NCBI RefSeq assembly: GCF_038502225.1
Contig: NC_091369.1
Span: forward strand, 17,939,091-18,003,090
Source of the DNA: Cherax quadricarinatus
Lineage: Eukaryota; Arthropoda; Malacostraca; Decapoda; Parastacidae
Direction of reading: 5' to 3'
DNA length: 64,000 nt
Within the stretch, counting starts at the first letter, position 1, and each line of letters opens with the position of its first letter. The position numbers and the translations under genes were made by a program. Positions 1 to 10,714 of the stretch are shown here, piece after piece. Below the pieces are notes generated by a model that saw nothing but the letters and a program-made list of their open reading frames with translations, ran no database searches and had not been told where the DNA came from.

Positions 1-1024
1 TTTTCCTTGAGTGAGTTTTGTAGTCTCTGGCCCCCTACACTGTACTCCGTTTGCGGTCTTCTTTGCCCATCCCCAAGCTTCATGACTTTGCAGTTGGCAG
101 GGTTGAACTCCAGGAGCCAGTTGCTGGACCAGGTCTGCAACCTGTTCAGATCTCTTTGTAGTTCTGCCTGGTCTTCGATCCGAATGAATTCTTCTCATTA
201 ACTTCACATCATCTGCAAACAAGGACACTTCTGAGTCTATTCCTTCCGTCATGTCGTTCACAAATATCAGAAACAGCACTGGTCCTAGGACTGACCCCTG
301 CGGGACCCCGCTGGTCACAGGCGCCCTCTCCGACACCTCGTCACGTACCATGACTCGCTGCTGTCTTCCTGACAAGTATTTCCTGATCCATTGTAGTGCC
401 TTTCCTGTTATTCCTGTCTAGTCCTCCAGCTTTTGTACTAATCTCTTGTGTGTAACTGTTTCAAAAGCCTTCTTACAGTTCAAGAAAATGCAATCTACCC
501 ACCCCTCTCTCTCTCTCTTGTCTTACTGCTGTCACCCTGTCATAGAACTCCAGTAGGTTTGTGACACAGGATTTCCCATCCCTGAAACCTTGCTGGCTGC
601 TGTTGATAAGCTCATTTCTTTCTAGGTGTTCCACCACTCTTCTCCTAATAATCTTCTCCATGACCCTGCATACTATACATGTCAGTGACACTGGTCTCTA
701 GTTTAGTGCTTCATGTCTGTCTCATTTTTTAAAGATTGGGACTACATTTGCTGTCTTTCATGCCACAAGCAATCTCCCTGTTTCAATAGATGTATTGAAT
801 ATTGTTAGGGGTACTCATAGCGCCTCTACTCCCTCTCACAGGACCCATGGAGAGATGTTATCCGGCCCCATTGCCTTTGAGGTATCTAGCTAACTCAGAA
901 GCCTCTTCACTTCTTCCTCGGTTGTGTGTACTGTGTCCAGCACTTGGTGGTGTACCCCACCTCTCTGTCTTTCTGGAGCCCCTTCTTTCTCCTCTGTGAA
1001 CACTTCTTTGAATCTGATGTTGAG
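1..1024 (-). mobile_element. Family A CR1/L2-like non-LTR fragment (copy A1)
   Basis: Read on the minus strand this is the middle of an RT gene. It runs from the pre-RT linker (RFKEVFTEE, near 1000), through a degraded RT palm, to the SLKEKDLGV-like thumb at the window edge. Compared with the better copy at 24604-26301 it is full of stops and frameshifts, for example in the region of the DCKKAFDTVPHK motif (about 440-500). The window start cuts it. Its upstream end is fused to the C-terminal RT of copy A2 near 1025. It is a dead copy. Assignment to the CR1/L2 group rests on overall RT layout. Confidence 0.85.
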
Positions 1025-3137
1025 TATTTTATATGTCGTTATTTTGTTCCCTCTATCTCTCCTGTCCTCCCGTGTTGTCAGGTTGACTTCCCTTAACCTC
1101 TCCTCGTAGGATATTCCCCTTAGCTCTGGGACTAGTCTTGTTACAAACCTTTCCACTTTCTCAAGTTTCTTTGCATGCTTGGCTTTTTTGTGGGTTCCAA
1201 AATATTGCCGCATGCTCCAATATGGGCCTAACGTACACAATGTACTGGGCTTGAGCGATTCCTTATTAAGATGGCAGAATGCTGTTCTCAGGTTTGCTAG
1301 GTGCCCATATGCTGCAGCAATTATTTGGTTGATGTGTGCCTCAGAAGATGTGCGTGGTGTTATACTCACCCCAAGATCTTTCTCCTTGAGTGAGGTTTGT
1401 AGTCTCTGGCCCCCTAGACTGTACTCTGTATGCTGTCTTTTATGCTCTTCCCCAATCTTCATAACTTTGCACTTGGTGGGGTTGAACTCCAGGAGCCAAT
1501 TGCTCGACCAGACCTGCAGCCTGTCCAGATTCCTTTGTAGTTCTTCCTGGTCCTCGTCTGACTGAATTCCTCTCATCAACTTCACGTTACCTGCAAGCAG
1601 GACACTTCGGAAGCTATTCCTTCCGTCGTGTCGTTCACAAATATCAGAAACAGCACCGGTCCTTGGACTGACCCCAGTGGAACCTCACTCGTCACAGGCG
1701 CCCACTTTGACACCTCGCCACGTTCCATGACTCGCTGTTGTCTTCCTGACAGGTATTCCCTGATCCATTGTAGTGCCTTCCCTGTTATTCGTGCCTGGTC
1801 CTCCAGTATTTGCGCTAATCTCTTGTGTGGAACTCTGTCAAACGCCTTTCAGTCCAAGAAAATGTAATCTTCCCACCCCTCTCTCTCTTGTCTTACTGCT
1901 GTCACCCTGTCATAGAACTCCAGTAGGTTTGTGACACAGGATTTCCTGTCCCTGCAACCATGTTTGCTGTTGTTTATAAGCTCATTCCTTTCTAGGTGTT
2001 CCACCACTCTTCTCCTGATAATCTTCTCCATGACTTTGCATACTATACGTCTGTGATACTGGTCTCTAGTTTAATGCTTCGTGTCTATCTCCTTTTTAAA
2101 AAATCGGGACTACATTTTCTGTCTTCAAAACCTCAGATACTCTTCCTGCTTCGCCAGATGTGTTGAATATTGTAGTTAGGGGTACACATAGCACCTCTGC
2201 TCCCTTTCTCAGGACCCACGTAGAGATGTTATCCGGCCCCATCGCCTTTGAGGTATCTAGCTCGCTCAGCAGCCTCTTCACTCCTTCCTCGGTTGCATGT
2301 ATTGTATTCAACACTTGGAGGTGTACCCCACCTCTCCGTCTGTCTGGAGTCCTTTCTGTCTCCTCTGTGAACACTTCTTTGAATCTCTTGTTGAGTACCT
2401 CACATACTTCGTGGTCGTTTCTTGTGATCTTTCCTCCTTCCTTCCTTAGCTTGATTACCTAGTCCTTGCCTGTTGTTTTCCTCCTGATATGGCTGTACAA
2501 CAGCTTCGGGTCAGATTTGGCTTTCGCTACTATGTCATTTCCATAATGTCGTTGGACCTTCCTTCTTACCTGTGCATTTTTTGTACCCTTGAGTGCAAAC
2601 CTCTCCTCTGCTTCCTTGCATATTGTTGTCACATATTCCACCATCTCGTTTACTGACTTCACTGCCAGTACTCTGTCCCACTGAACCCTGTTCAGGAAGT
2701 TCCTCATTCATGCGTAGTTCCCTTTCTTGTAGTTTGGCTTATTTCATCCGGCTCTTCCTGTTTTCCCCTCCATTTATAACTCTACTGTATATTCCAATCT
2801 TAAAACCACATGATCGCTGGCCCCAAGGGGTCTTTCATATGTGATGTCCTCAATATCTGCACTACTCAAGGGGAATACTAGCTCCAGTCTCGCTGGTTCA
2901 TCCTCTGCTATCTCTCTGGTAGTGTCCCTTACATGTTGGTACATTAAGTTTTCCAGTACCACCTCCATCATCTTAGCTCTCCACGTTTTTTGTCCCCCAA
3001 GTGGCTCCAAGTTCTCCCAATCGATTTCCTTGTGGTTGAAGTCACCCATGATCAGTAGCTTTGCCCTGCAAGCGTGAGCCCCTCTGGCCACTTTGGCCAG
3101 TGTGTCAACCATCGCTCTATTACTCTTGCCTTGAGTA
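1025..3137 (-). mobile_element. Family A non-LTR fragment (copy A2), endonuclease to RT C-terminus
   Basis: The minus strand encodes, in order, the second half of an APE-type endonuclease (LLIMGDFNHKEIDWENL, then GASDHVVL at about 2800-3110), a basic linker (KRKVQRHYGNDIVAK-like, about 2460-2700), the RT fingers (AMGPDNISTWVLR, about 2230), and a degraded palm and thumb ending at ITTYKIL near 1030. Frameshifts and stops separate these blocks. The 5' end is truncated within the endonuclease and abuts the 3' tail of copy A3 at about 3138. The 3' UTR and tail are missing, because the RT runs directly into copy A1. Confidence 0.85.
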
Positions 3138-3703
3138 CTCACCTATTTGTACTCACCTATTTGTGGTTGCAGGGGTCGAGTCCTAGCTCCTGGCCCCGCC
3201 TCTTCACCGGTTGCTACTAGGCCCTCTCTCTCCCCGCTCCATGAGCTTTATCAAACCTCGTCTTAAAACTGTGTATGGTTCCTGCCTCCACTACGTCATT
3301 TTCTAGGCTATTCCACTGCCTTACAACTCTATGACTGAAGAAATACTTCCTACTATCTCTCTGACTCATTTGTGTCTTCAACTTCCAATTGTGGCCTCTT
3401 GTTTCTGTGTCCCCTCCCTGGAACATCCTGTCTTTGTCCACCTTGTCTATTCCACGCAGTATTTTATATGTCGTTATCATGTCTCCCCTGACCCTCCTGT
3501 CCTCCAGTGAGGTCAGGCCGATTTCCCTTAATCTTTCTTCATAGGACATTCCCCTTAGCTCTGGAACTAACCTTGTCGCAAACCTTTGTACTTTCTCTAG
3601 TTTCCTGACGTGCTTTATCAAGTGCGGGTTCCAAACAGGTGCTGCATACTCCAGTATGGGCCTGACATACACGGTGTACAGTGTCTTGAATGATTCCTTA
3701 CTA

Positions 3704-3706
<3 letters not shown>
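3138..3706 (-). mobile_element. Family A 3'-end fragment (copy A3) with terminal short repeats
   Basis: The minus strand encodes the last about 170 residues of the family-A RT (from SKESFKTLYTVYV to FDKAHGAGRERA). The short 3' UTR follows, then two copies of the 14-bp terminal repeat AAATAGGTGAGTAC at 3138-3170. The coding part is open and almost identical to the C-terminus of the copy at 24604-26301, so it is much younger than its neighbours A1 and A2. It is 5'-truncated at the leucine/serine of LSKESF, where a (GT)n tract begins. Confidence 0.88.

Positions 3707-3747
<41 letters not shown>
3707..3747. repeat. (GT)n microsatellite between family A copies
   Basis: About 40 bp of pure GT. On the minus strand it continues the GAGTAC end of copy A4's 3' tail as ACAC, so it looks grown from the element's terminal repeat. 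Confidence 0.95.
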
Positions 3748-3750
<3 letters not shown>

Positions 3751-6585
3751 CATTTAATTGTATTCACCTAATTGTCGTTGCAGGGGTCGAATCATAGCTC
3801 CTGGCCCCGTCTCTTTACTGGTTGCTCCATGAATTTTATCATACCTCTTCTTAAAGCTATGTATGGCTCCTGCCTCTACCGCATCACTTTCCAGACAACT
3901 CCGCTTCCTGACAGCTCTACGACTGAAGAAATTTCAAAACATCCCTGTGATTCATCTGAGTTTTCAAGTTCCAATTGTGACCCTTGTTGTTGTGTTCCAT
4001 CTCTGGAACATCCTGGGTACATGTCCCCCCCTGTCCCTTCTATCCTCCAGAGTCGTCAGGTCGATTTTCCTTAAGCTCTTCTCGTAGTACACGCCCCTTA
4101 GCTTCGGTACTAGTCATGTTGGAAACCATTGCATTTTCTCTAATTTCTTTACGTGCTTGACCAGGTGTAGGTTCCAGACTGGTGCTGCATTCTCTAATAT
4201 GGGCCTGACGAACACGGTGTACAGAGTCTTTAGCGATTCCTTACGGAGGTGTCAGACTGCTATCCTTAGGTTTGCCAGGCGTTCATATGCTGCAGCCGTT
4301 ATTTGGTTAATGTGCACTTCAGGAGATGCGCTTGGTATTATACTCACCCCCAGATCTTTTTCCTTTAGTTAGGTCTGCAGCCTATGGCCCCACTAGACTG
4401 TACTCTGTCTGCTGTCTTAAATGCAGTTCCCCGATCTTCATGACTTTGCACTTGATGGGGGTTGAAGTCCAGGAGCCAGTTGCTAGACCAGGCTTGCATC
4501 CTGTCAGGTCCCTTTGTAGTCCTGCCTGTTCCACATCCGATTGAATTCTCCTCATTAGCTTCACATCGTCTGCAAACAGTGACACTTTACAGTCTATCCC
4601 TTCCGTCATGTCATTCACATATAACAGAAACAGCACTGGTACTAGGACTGACCCCTGTAGCATCACGCTCGTCACAAGCGCCCACTCTGACACCTTGTCA
4701 CGTTCCATTACTCGTTGTTGACTACCTGTCAGGTATTCTCTGATCCATTGCAGTACCTTTCTTGTTATACCTGCCTGACCCTCCAGCTTTTGCACTAATC
4801 TCTTGTGTAGAACTGTAGTGTCAAAAGCCTTCTTACAGTCCAATAAATGCCATCTACTTCCCTCCCCCCTTTCTCTCTCTCTTGTCTTACTGCCGTCACC
4901 TTGTCATAGAACTCCAGCAGGTTTGTGACACAGTATTTCCCCTCCATAAAACCGTGCTAGTTGTCGTAATCTCATTCCTTTCTAGGTGTTCCACCTCTCA
5001 TCTGATAATTTTCTCCATGAGTTTGCAAACGATATATGTCAGTGACACTGGTCTATAGTTTAATTCCGCAAATCTGTATCATTTCTTAAAAATTTGGACT
5101 ACATTTGCTGTTTCTCATACCTCAAGTAGTCGCCATGTTTCGATTAATGTTTTGAAGATTGTTTTGGTGACACACAGAGCGCCTCTACTCCCTCTCTTAG
5201 GACCCATGGAGTGATGCTGTTCCGGCTCATCGCGTTTGAAGTATCTAGTTCGCTTAGCAGCCTCTTCACCTCCACCTCGGTTGTATGTATTGTGTCCAGC
5301 ACTTGATGGTGTGCCCCACCACTTCGGATTCCTAGAGTCCTTTCTGTCTCCACTGTAAATACTTCTGTAAATCTCATGTTGAGCTCTTCACATACTTCCC
5401 AGTCGTTCCTTCCTCAGCCTGATTACCTGATCCTTGACTATTGTTTTCTTCCTGATATGACTGTACAACAGCTTCGGGTCAGACTTGGCTCTCGCTGCTA
5501 TGCCATATTCGTATTGCCGCTGTACCTCTCTTTATCTTTGCATATTCATTTCTGGCTCTTCGACTAATCTCCTTATTTTCCTGGGTCCTTTACCTGGAGT
5601 TTACCTGGAGAGAGTTTCGGGGGTCAACGCCCCCGCGGCCCGGTCTGTGACCAGGCCTCCTGGTGGATCAGCGCCTGATCAACCAGGCTGTTGCTGCTGG
5701 CTGCACGCAAACCAACGTACGAGCCGCAGCCCGGCTGATCAGGAACTGACTTTAGGTGCTTGTCCAGTGCCAGCTTGAAGACTGCCAGAGGTCTGTTGGT
5801 AATCCCCCTTATGTGTGCTGGGAGGCAGTTGAACAGTCTCGGGCCCCTGACACTTATTGTATGGTCTCTTAACGTGCTAGTGACACCCCTGCTTTTCATT
5901 GGGGGGATGTTGCATCGTCTGCCAAGTCTTCTGCTTTCGTAGTGAGTGATTTTCGTGTGCAAGTTCGGTACTAGTCCCTCTAGGATTTTCCAGGTGTATA
6001 TAATCATGTATCTCTCCCTCCTACGTTCCAGGGAATACTTTACTTTTCCATTTTCTAGCACATTTAGTTTTAGACTCTCTACACCTTTGGGTGAATCAAG
6101 AACTAGTTCTGGCCTTCCCATTATGTCTGTTACCCTTGGCTACGAGCCTTTCCTGTTTCTTTGCATTTTGTTGTCACATATCCCATCATTTCATTTACTG
6201 ACTTTCCCGCCAGTTCTCTTTCCCATTGAACCTCGTGCAGGAAATTCCTCATGCGTGTGTCGTCCCTTCTTTTATAGTTCACTTAGCCAATGTGTCTTCA
6301 TCGTTCTTTTACTCTTTTTTGTTTTGTGTCGGGCTGTACATTAGTGCAATAACCGCCTCGGGACCTTTAGTCTGAAGTGTTCCTATTATGTAGTCTCTTG
6401 CTTCTCCTGTCTCCTCTCTCCAATTCCTTAAAACTCCATTGGTTTTTAATGAGTAGTGCAACTGCTTCACCCCTTCTACTTCCTCTGTCTTTCCTCAGGA
6501 TCTGATATCCAGTTGGAAAGATGGTGTGTGTTATCATTCCTGTGAGCAAAGTTGCCATGAGAGCGATTATGTCTGGTGATTGCAT
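3748..6585 (-). mobile_element. Family A non-LTR copy A4 (endonuclease, RT, 3' tail), degenerate, with nested family C insert
   Basis: This is the longest family-A copy on the minus strand. The endonuclease starts at 6585 (MQSPDIIAL, then PTGYQILRKDRGSRRG), and GDFN-region remnants follow. A family-C insertion sits at 5592-6042. After it come the linker (about 5380-5590), RT fingers and palm (VMLQGSVLVPVLFLLYV and SLFADDVKLMRR at about 4590-4660), the thumb, and a 3' tail with diverged terminal repeats at 3748-3780. Stops and frameshifts occur throughout. In the endonuclease the expected ALTETKL is read as ALMATLL, so the catalytic glutamate is lost. The copy is old and inactive. Confidence 0.82.
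5592..6042 (-). mobile_element. Family C CR1-like 3' fragment (C1) nested in family A
   Basis: The minus strand encodes the family-C RT C-terminus (YSLERRRERYMII, GPRLFNCLPAHIRGI, SVPDQPGCGSY), followed by a 3' UTR and a tail with two copies of a CTCCAGGTAAA-type repeat at 5592-5615. Both flanks are family A sequence: GGACCCAGG on one side and the residues LVLDSPKGVESLKL on the other. GTAAAG is present on both sides, a plausible short target duplication. The result is an open frame at 5624-6121 that reads from family A straight into family C. That frame is a nesting artefact, not a gene. Confidence 0.8.
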
Positions 6586-6768
6586 GTTAAAACTCGAACC
6601 TTCGAGCTTTAAAACACCACCCTCGTTGCCTGTCAAAATTCGACACACCCTAAACCACTGAACCATCAATGTCACACACAACAGGCCTCTAGCAGCTTTA
6701 GACGTCCCTCCTGTTGCGGACACATACGTGGCTGTGGAAGGATAAGTATTAATTTCGTTCTCCTCTTG
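6586..6768 (-). mobile_element. tRNA-like SINE-type copy, left arm of a palindrome
   Basis: Read on the minus strand it contains GGTTCAGTGGTTTAGGG, followed about 60 bp later by a B-box-like AGGTTCGAGTTTTAAC. It matches the plus-strand copy at 6818-7003 along its whole length with roughly 80% identity by eye. The two form a large inverted repeat with a spacer of about 50 bp. Confidence 0.65.
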
Positions 6769-6817
6769 TTTCGAATACCAGTTACACAAGCAGTTTTACA
6801 TATTAATGCATGCAAAT

Positions 6818-7003
6818 GAGAGGAGAATGAAATTAGTCCTTTGTTTGCCACAGCCACGTATGTGTCCGTAGCAGGAGTGACGTCTGGTGCTACTAGACGT
6901 CTGTTGTATGTGAAACTGATGGTTCGGTGGTTTAGGGCACATCGAATTAATTTTGACAGGCTACGATTTTGGCGTGTTAAAGCCCGAGAGTTCGAGTCTC
7001 GGC
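6818..7003 (+). mobile_element. tRNA-like SINE-type copy, right arm of a palindrome
   Basis: It contains GGTTCGGTGGTTTAGGG and a tRNA B-box-like GAGTTCGAGTCTCGG at 6986-7002, as in pol III-transcribed SINEs. It is the inverted partner of 6586-6768. No clean cloverleaf could be drawn by eye, so it is called SINE-like rather than a tRNA gene. Confidence 0.65.
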
Positions 7004-7050
7004 CAGTGCAGCTGTTATTTGCTTAAAAGCACTTGTTCGTGAATGCATTA

Positions 7051-7540
<490 letters not shown>

Positions 7541-7624
<84 letters not shown>
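7541..7624. repeat. (TA)n microsatellite
   Basis: Pure TA of about 84 bp abutting the right end of MITE M1. Confidence 0.97.
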
Positions 7625-7628
<4 letters not shown>

Positions 7629-7631
7629 CAT

Positions 7632-7757
7632 TTTATAGAGTTCCGCACCAAAGACTGTTGAAGAAAGTAGCAGCTCATGGCATTGGGGGAAGGGTGCTCT
7701 CGTGGATCGAATCATGGCTCACAGACAGGAAGCAAAGAGTGTCCATAAATGGGGTTA
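7632..7757 (+). mobile_element. Family D RT fragment (5' piece of copy D2)
   Basis: It encodes FYRVPHQRLLKKVAAHG-like RT palm sequence and then SWIESWLTDRKQRVSINGVK. The last 59 bp (7699-7757) are repeated with one visible mismatch at 11094-11152, where copy D2 resumes and continues. The sequence between is copy D1 plus a Penelope-like element. D2 therefore looks split by that 3.3-kb insert. Confidence 0.75.
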
Positions 7758-10534
7758 AAGTTTACTATACTAATAGCAGGAGTGTTAGAAATAAGATAGA
7801 TGAGCTAAGATTAATTGCAAGTGCAGGAAACATAGATATTATTGCTATAACAGAGACCTGGCTCAATCTGAAAGATAGAGAGATGCCCTCTGAATGTCAC
7901 ATACAAGGCTATAAATTATTCCACACTGACAGGGTCAACAGGAAAGGTGGTGGAGTAGCGATGTATGTCAGAGACAATTTAAATTGTTGTGTTAGACAAG
8001 ATATTAAATTAGAAGCGTCAGCCACTGAATCTGTTTGGTTACAGCTTCTCGAGGGCCGAGAAAAACTAATTTTGGGTGTGATTTACAGGGCCCCAAATCT
8101 TGATAGGGAGTGCAGTAAACTTCTATGGGACGAAATTCGTAAGGCATCTACATACGAAAATGTTGTGCTAATGGGAGATTTCAACTATAGACAGATTGAC
8201 TGGAGCAATTTGACAGGAAATTTAGAGTCGGGTGACTTTCTTGATACGATCCAGGATTGTTTTTTAAAACAGTTTGTGACAGAGCCAACTAGGGGAAATA
8301 ACCTCCTTGACTTGGTTCTTGCCAGTAGGGAAACACTAATTAATAATCTTGAGGTTAATGATGAGCTTGGGGAGAGTGATCACAAATCACTCAGTTTTAA
8401 CATATCATGGAATTCCCCTAATAATGGCAATCAAGTCTCCGTCCCTGACTTTCGCTTGGCTGATTTCATAGGACTGAAAAATTACTTAGGTGGGCTGAAC
8501 TGGAATGACCTGACTAAGGGTCAGGTAGGTGGTGATGGTTGCCGATATGATGCTTTCCAGGGCATAGTTCTAGCTGCTCAGTCAAATTATGTTCCAAATA
8601 GGGAAATCAGATCAAACAAAAATGATCCTAAATGGATGAACAATAGATTAAAATATCTGATTGGTCAAAAGAGAGGCATATATAGGCAAATCAAAAGAGG
8701 AGAGGGGCAATTAAGAAATCGATATATTCAGTTAAAGAGAGAAATAAAAAAGGGAATTAGAAAAGCAAAAAGAGATTATGAGGTTAAAGTTGCAAGAGAA
8801 TCGAAGACTAACCCAAAAGGATTCTTTCAGGTATACAGAAGTAAGATCAGGGACAAGATAGGCCCACTCAAAAGTTCCTCGGGTCAGCTCACTGACAGTG
8901 ATAAGGAAATGTGTAGAATTTTTAACACATACTTCCTCTCAGTTTTTACACAGGAGGATACCAGCGATATTCCAGTAATGATAAATTATGTAGAACAGGA
9001 CGATAATAAACTGTGCACTATTAGGGTCACAAGTGACATGGTCCTTAGGCAAATAGATAAATTAAAACCTAACAAATCCCCAGGCCCTGATGAACTGTAT
9101 GCAAGGGTTCTAAAGGAATGTAAAGAGGAGCTTAGCACACCTTTGGCTAATCTTTTCAACATATCACTACAAACTGGCATGGTGCCAGATAAGTGGAAAA
9201 TGGCAAATGTGATACCTATTTTCAAAACAGGTGACAGGTCCTTAGCTTCGAACTATAGACCAATAAGCCTAACCTCCATAGTGGGAAAATTTATGGAATC
9301 AATAATTGCCGAGGCAGTTCGTAGCCACCTTGAAAAGCATAAATTAATCAACGAATCTCAGCATGGTTTTACAAAGGGGCGTTCCTGCCTTACGAATTTA
9401 TTAACTTTTTTCACTAAGGTATTTGAGGAGGTAGATCATGGTAATGAATATGATATTGTGTATATGGACTTCAGTAAGGCTTTTGACAGGGTCCCACATC
9501 AGAGACTATTGAGGAAAATTAAAGCACATGGAATAGGAGGAGAAATTTTTTCCTGGATAGAGGCATGGTTGACAAATAGGCAGCAGAGAGTTTGCATAAA
9601 TGGGGAGAAATCAGAGTGGGGAAGCGTCACGAGCGGTGTTCCACAGGGGTCAGTGTTGGGCCCCCTGCTGTTCACAATCTACATAAACGACATAGATGAG
9701 GGCATAAAGAGCGACATCGGCAAGTTTGCCGATGACACCAAAATAGGCCGTCGAATTCATTCTGACGAGGACATTCGAGCACTCCAGGAAGATTTGAATA
9801 GACTGATGCAGTGGTCGGAGAAGTGGCAGATGCAGTTTAATATAGACAAATGCAAAGTTCTAAATGTTGGACAGGACAATAACCATGCCACATATAAACT
9901 AAATAATGTAGATCTTAATATTACGGATTGCGAAAAAGATTTAGGAGTTCTGGTTAGCAGTAATCTGAAACCAAGACAACAGTGCATAAGTGTTCGCAAT
10001 AAAGCTAATAGAATCCTTGGCTTCATATCAAGAAGCATAAATAATAGGAGTCCTCAGGTTGTTCTTCAACTCTATACATCCTTGGTTAGGCCTCATTTAG
10101 ATTATGCTGCACAGTTTTGGTCACCGTATTACAGAATGGATATAAATTCTCTGGAAAATGTACAAAGGAGGATGACAAAGATGATCCCATGTATCAGAAA
10201 CCTTCCCTATGAGGATAGACTAAGGGCCCTGAAACTGCACTCTCTAGAAAGACGTAGAATTAGGGGGGATATGATTGAGGTGTATAAGTGGAAGACAGGA
10301 ATAAATAAAGGGGATGTAAATAGTGTGCTGAAAATATCTAGCCTAGACAGGACTCGCAGCAATGGTTTTAAGTTGGAAAAATTCAGATTCAGGAAGGATA
10401 TAGGAAAGTACTGGTTTGGTAATAGAGTTGTGGATGAGTGGAACAAACTCCCAAGTACCGTTATAGAGGCCAGAACGTTGTGTAGCTTTAAAAATAGGTT
10501 GGATAAATACATGAGTAGATGTGGGTGGGTGTGA
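7658..10534 (+). CDS. Family D ORF2: APE endonuclease + reverse transcriptase, intact but chimeric N-terminus
   Basis: This is a 958-codon open frame. Residues 1-34 come from the RT of a different family D copy (D2). From residue 35 (VYYTNSRSVRNK) it is the element's own ORF2. Visible endonuclease motifs are the ITETWL glutamate near residue 66, GDFN at 173-176 and SDH at 240-242. The RT has DFSKAFDRVP, SGVPQGSVLGPLLF and the catalytic FADD at 690-693, followed by a thumb and a C-terminal WSPYYRMDINSLE region. A typical CR1-type ORF2 would start further upstream: the family copy at 27082-27714 has about 60 more N-terminal residues. This copy is therefore 5'-truncated and has borrowed a start. 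The expected role is target-primed reverse transcription. All catalytic motifs appear intact. Confidence 0.9.
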   Translation: MKKVAAHGIGGRVLSWIESWLTDRKQRVSINGVKVYYTNSRSVRNKIDELRLIASAGNIDIIAITETWLNLKDREMPSECHIQGYKLFHTDRVNRKGGGVAMYVRDNLNCCVRQDIKLEASATESVWLQLLEGREKLILGVIYRAPNLDRECSKLLWDEIRKASTYENVVLMGDFNYRQIDWSNLTGNLESGDFLDTIQDCFLKQFVTEPTRGNNLLDLVLASRETLINNLEVNDELGESDHKSLSFNISWNSPNNGNQVSVPDFRLADFIGLKNYLGGLNWNDLTKGQVGGDGCRYDAFQGIVLAAQSNYVPNREIRSNKNDPKWMNNRLKYLIGQKRGIYRQIKRGEGQLRNRYIQLKREIKKGIRKAKRDYEVKVARESKTNPKGFFQVYRSKIRDKIGPLKSSSGQLTDSDKEMCRIFNTYFLSVFTQEDTSDIPVMINYVEQDDNKLCTIRVTSDMVLRQIDKLKPNKSPGPDELYARVLKECKEELSTPLANLFNISLQTGMVPDKWKMANVIPIFKTGDRSLASNYRPISLTSIVGKFMESIIAEAVRSHLEKHKLINESQHGFTKGRSCLTNLLTFFTKVFEEVDHGNEYDIVYMDFSKAFDRVPHQRLLRKIKAHGIGGEIFSWIEAWLTNRQQRVCINGEKSEWGSVTSGVPQGSVLGPLLFTIYINDIDEGIKSDIGKFADDTKIGRRIHSDEDIRALQEDLNRLMQWSEKWQMQFNIDKCKVLNVGQDNNHATYKLNNVDLNITDCEKDLGVLVSSNLKPRQQCISVRNKANRILGFISRSINNRSPQVVLQLYTSLVRPHLDYAAQFWSPYYRMDINSLENVQRRMTKMIPCIRNLPYEDRLRALKLHSLERRRIRGDMIEVYKWKTGINKGDVNSVLKISSLDRTRSNGFKLEKFRFRKDIGKYWFGNRVVDEWNKLPSTVIEARTLCSFKNRLDKYMSRCGWV

Positions 10535-10714
10535 GTTAGACCTGATAGCTTGTGCTACCAGGTCGGTTGCCGTGTTCCCCCCTTAAGTCAATGTGACCTG
10601 ACCTGACTAGGTTGGGTGCATTGGCATAAGCCGGTAGGAGACTTGGACCTGCCTCGCATGGGCCAGTAGGCCTTCTGCAGTGTTCCTTCGTTCTTATGTT
10701 CTTATGTTCTTATG
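7758..10714 (+). mobile_element. Family D CR1-like element, 5'-truncated copy D1 with (TTCTTATG)n tail
   Basis: The body is the ORF2 described above. A 3' UTR of about 180 bp follows, ending in CAGTAGGCCTTCTGCAGTGT and then a tail of roughly three TTCTTATG-type repeats at 10690-10714. Short tandem 3' repeats instead of poly-A are typical of CR1-like elements. ORF1 and the first part of ORF2 are missing. Confidence 0.88.

Noticed and set aside
5624..6121. 165-codon minus-strand frame as a novel protein
   Set aside because: Its N-terminus is family-A linker and the rest is family-C RT C-terminus, joined by insertion.
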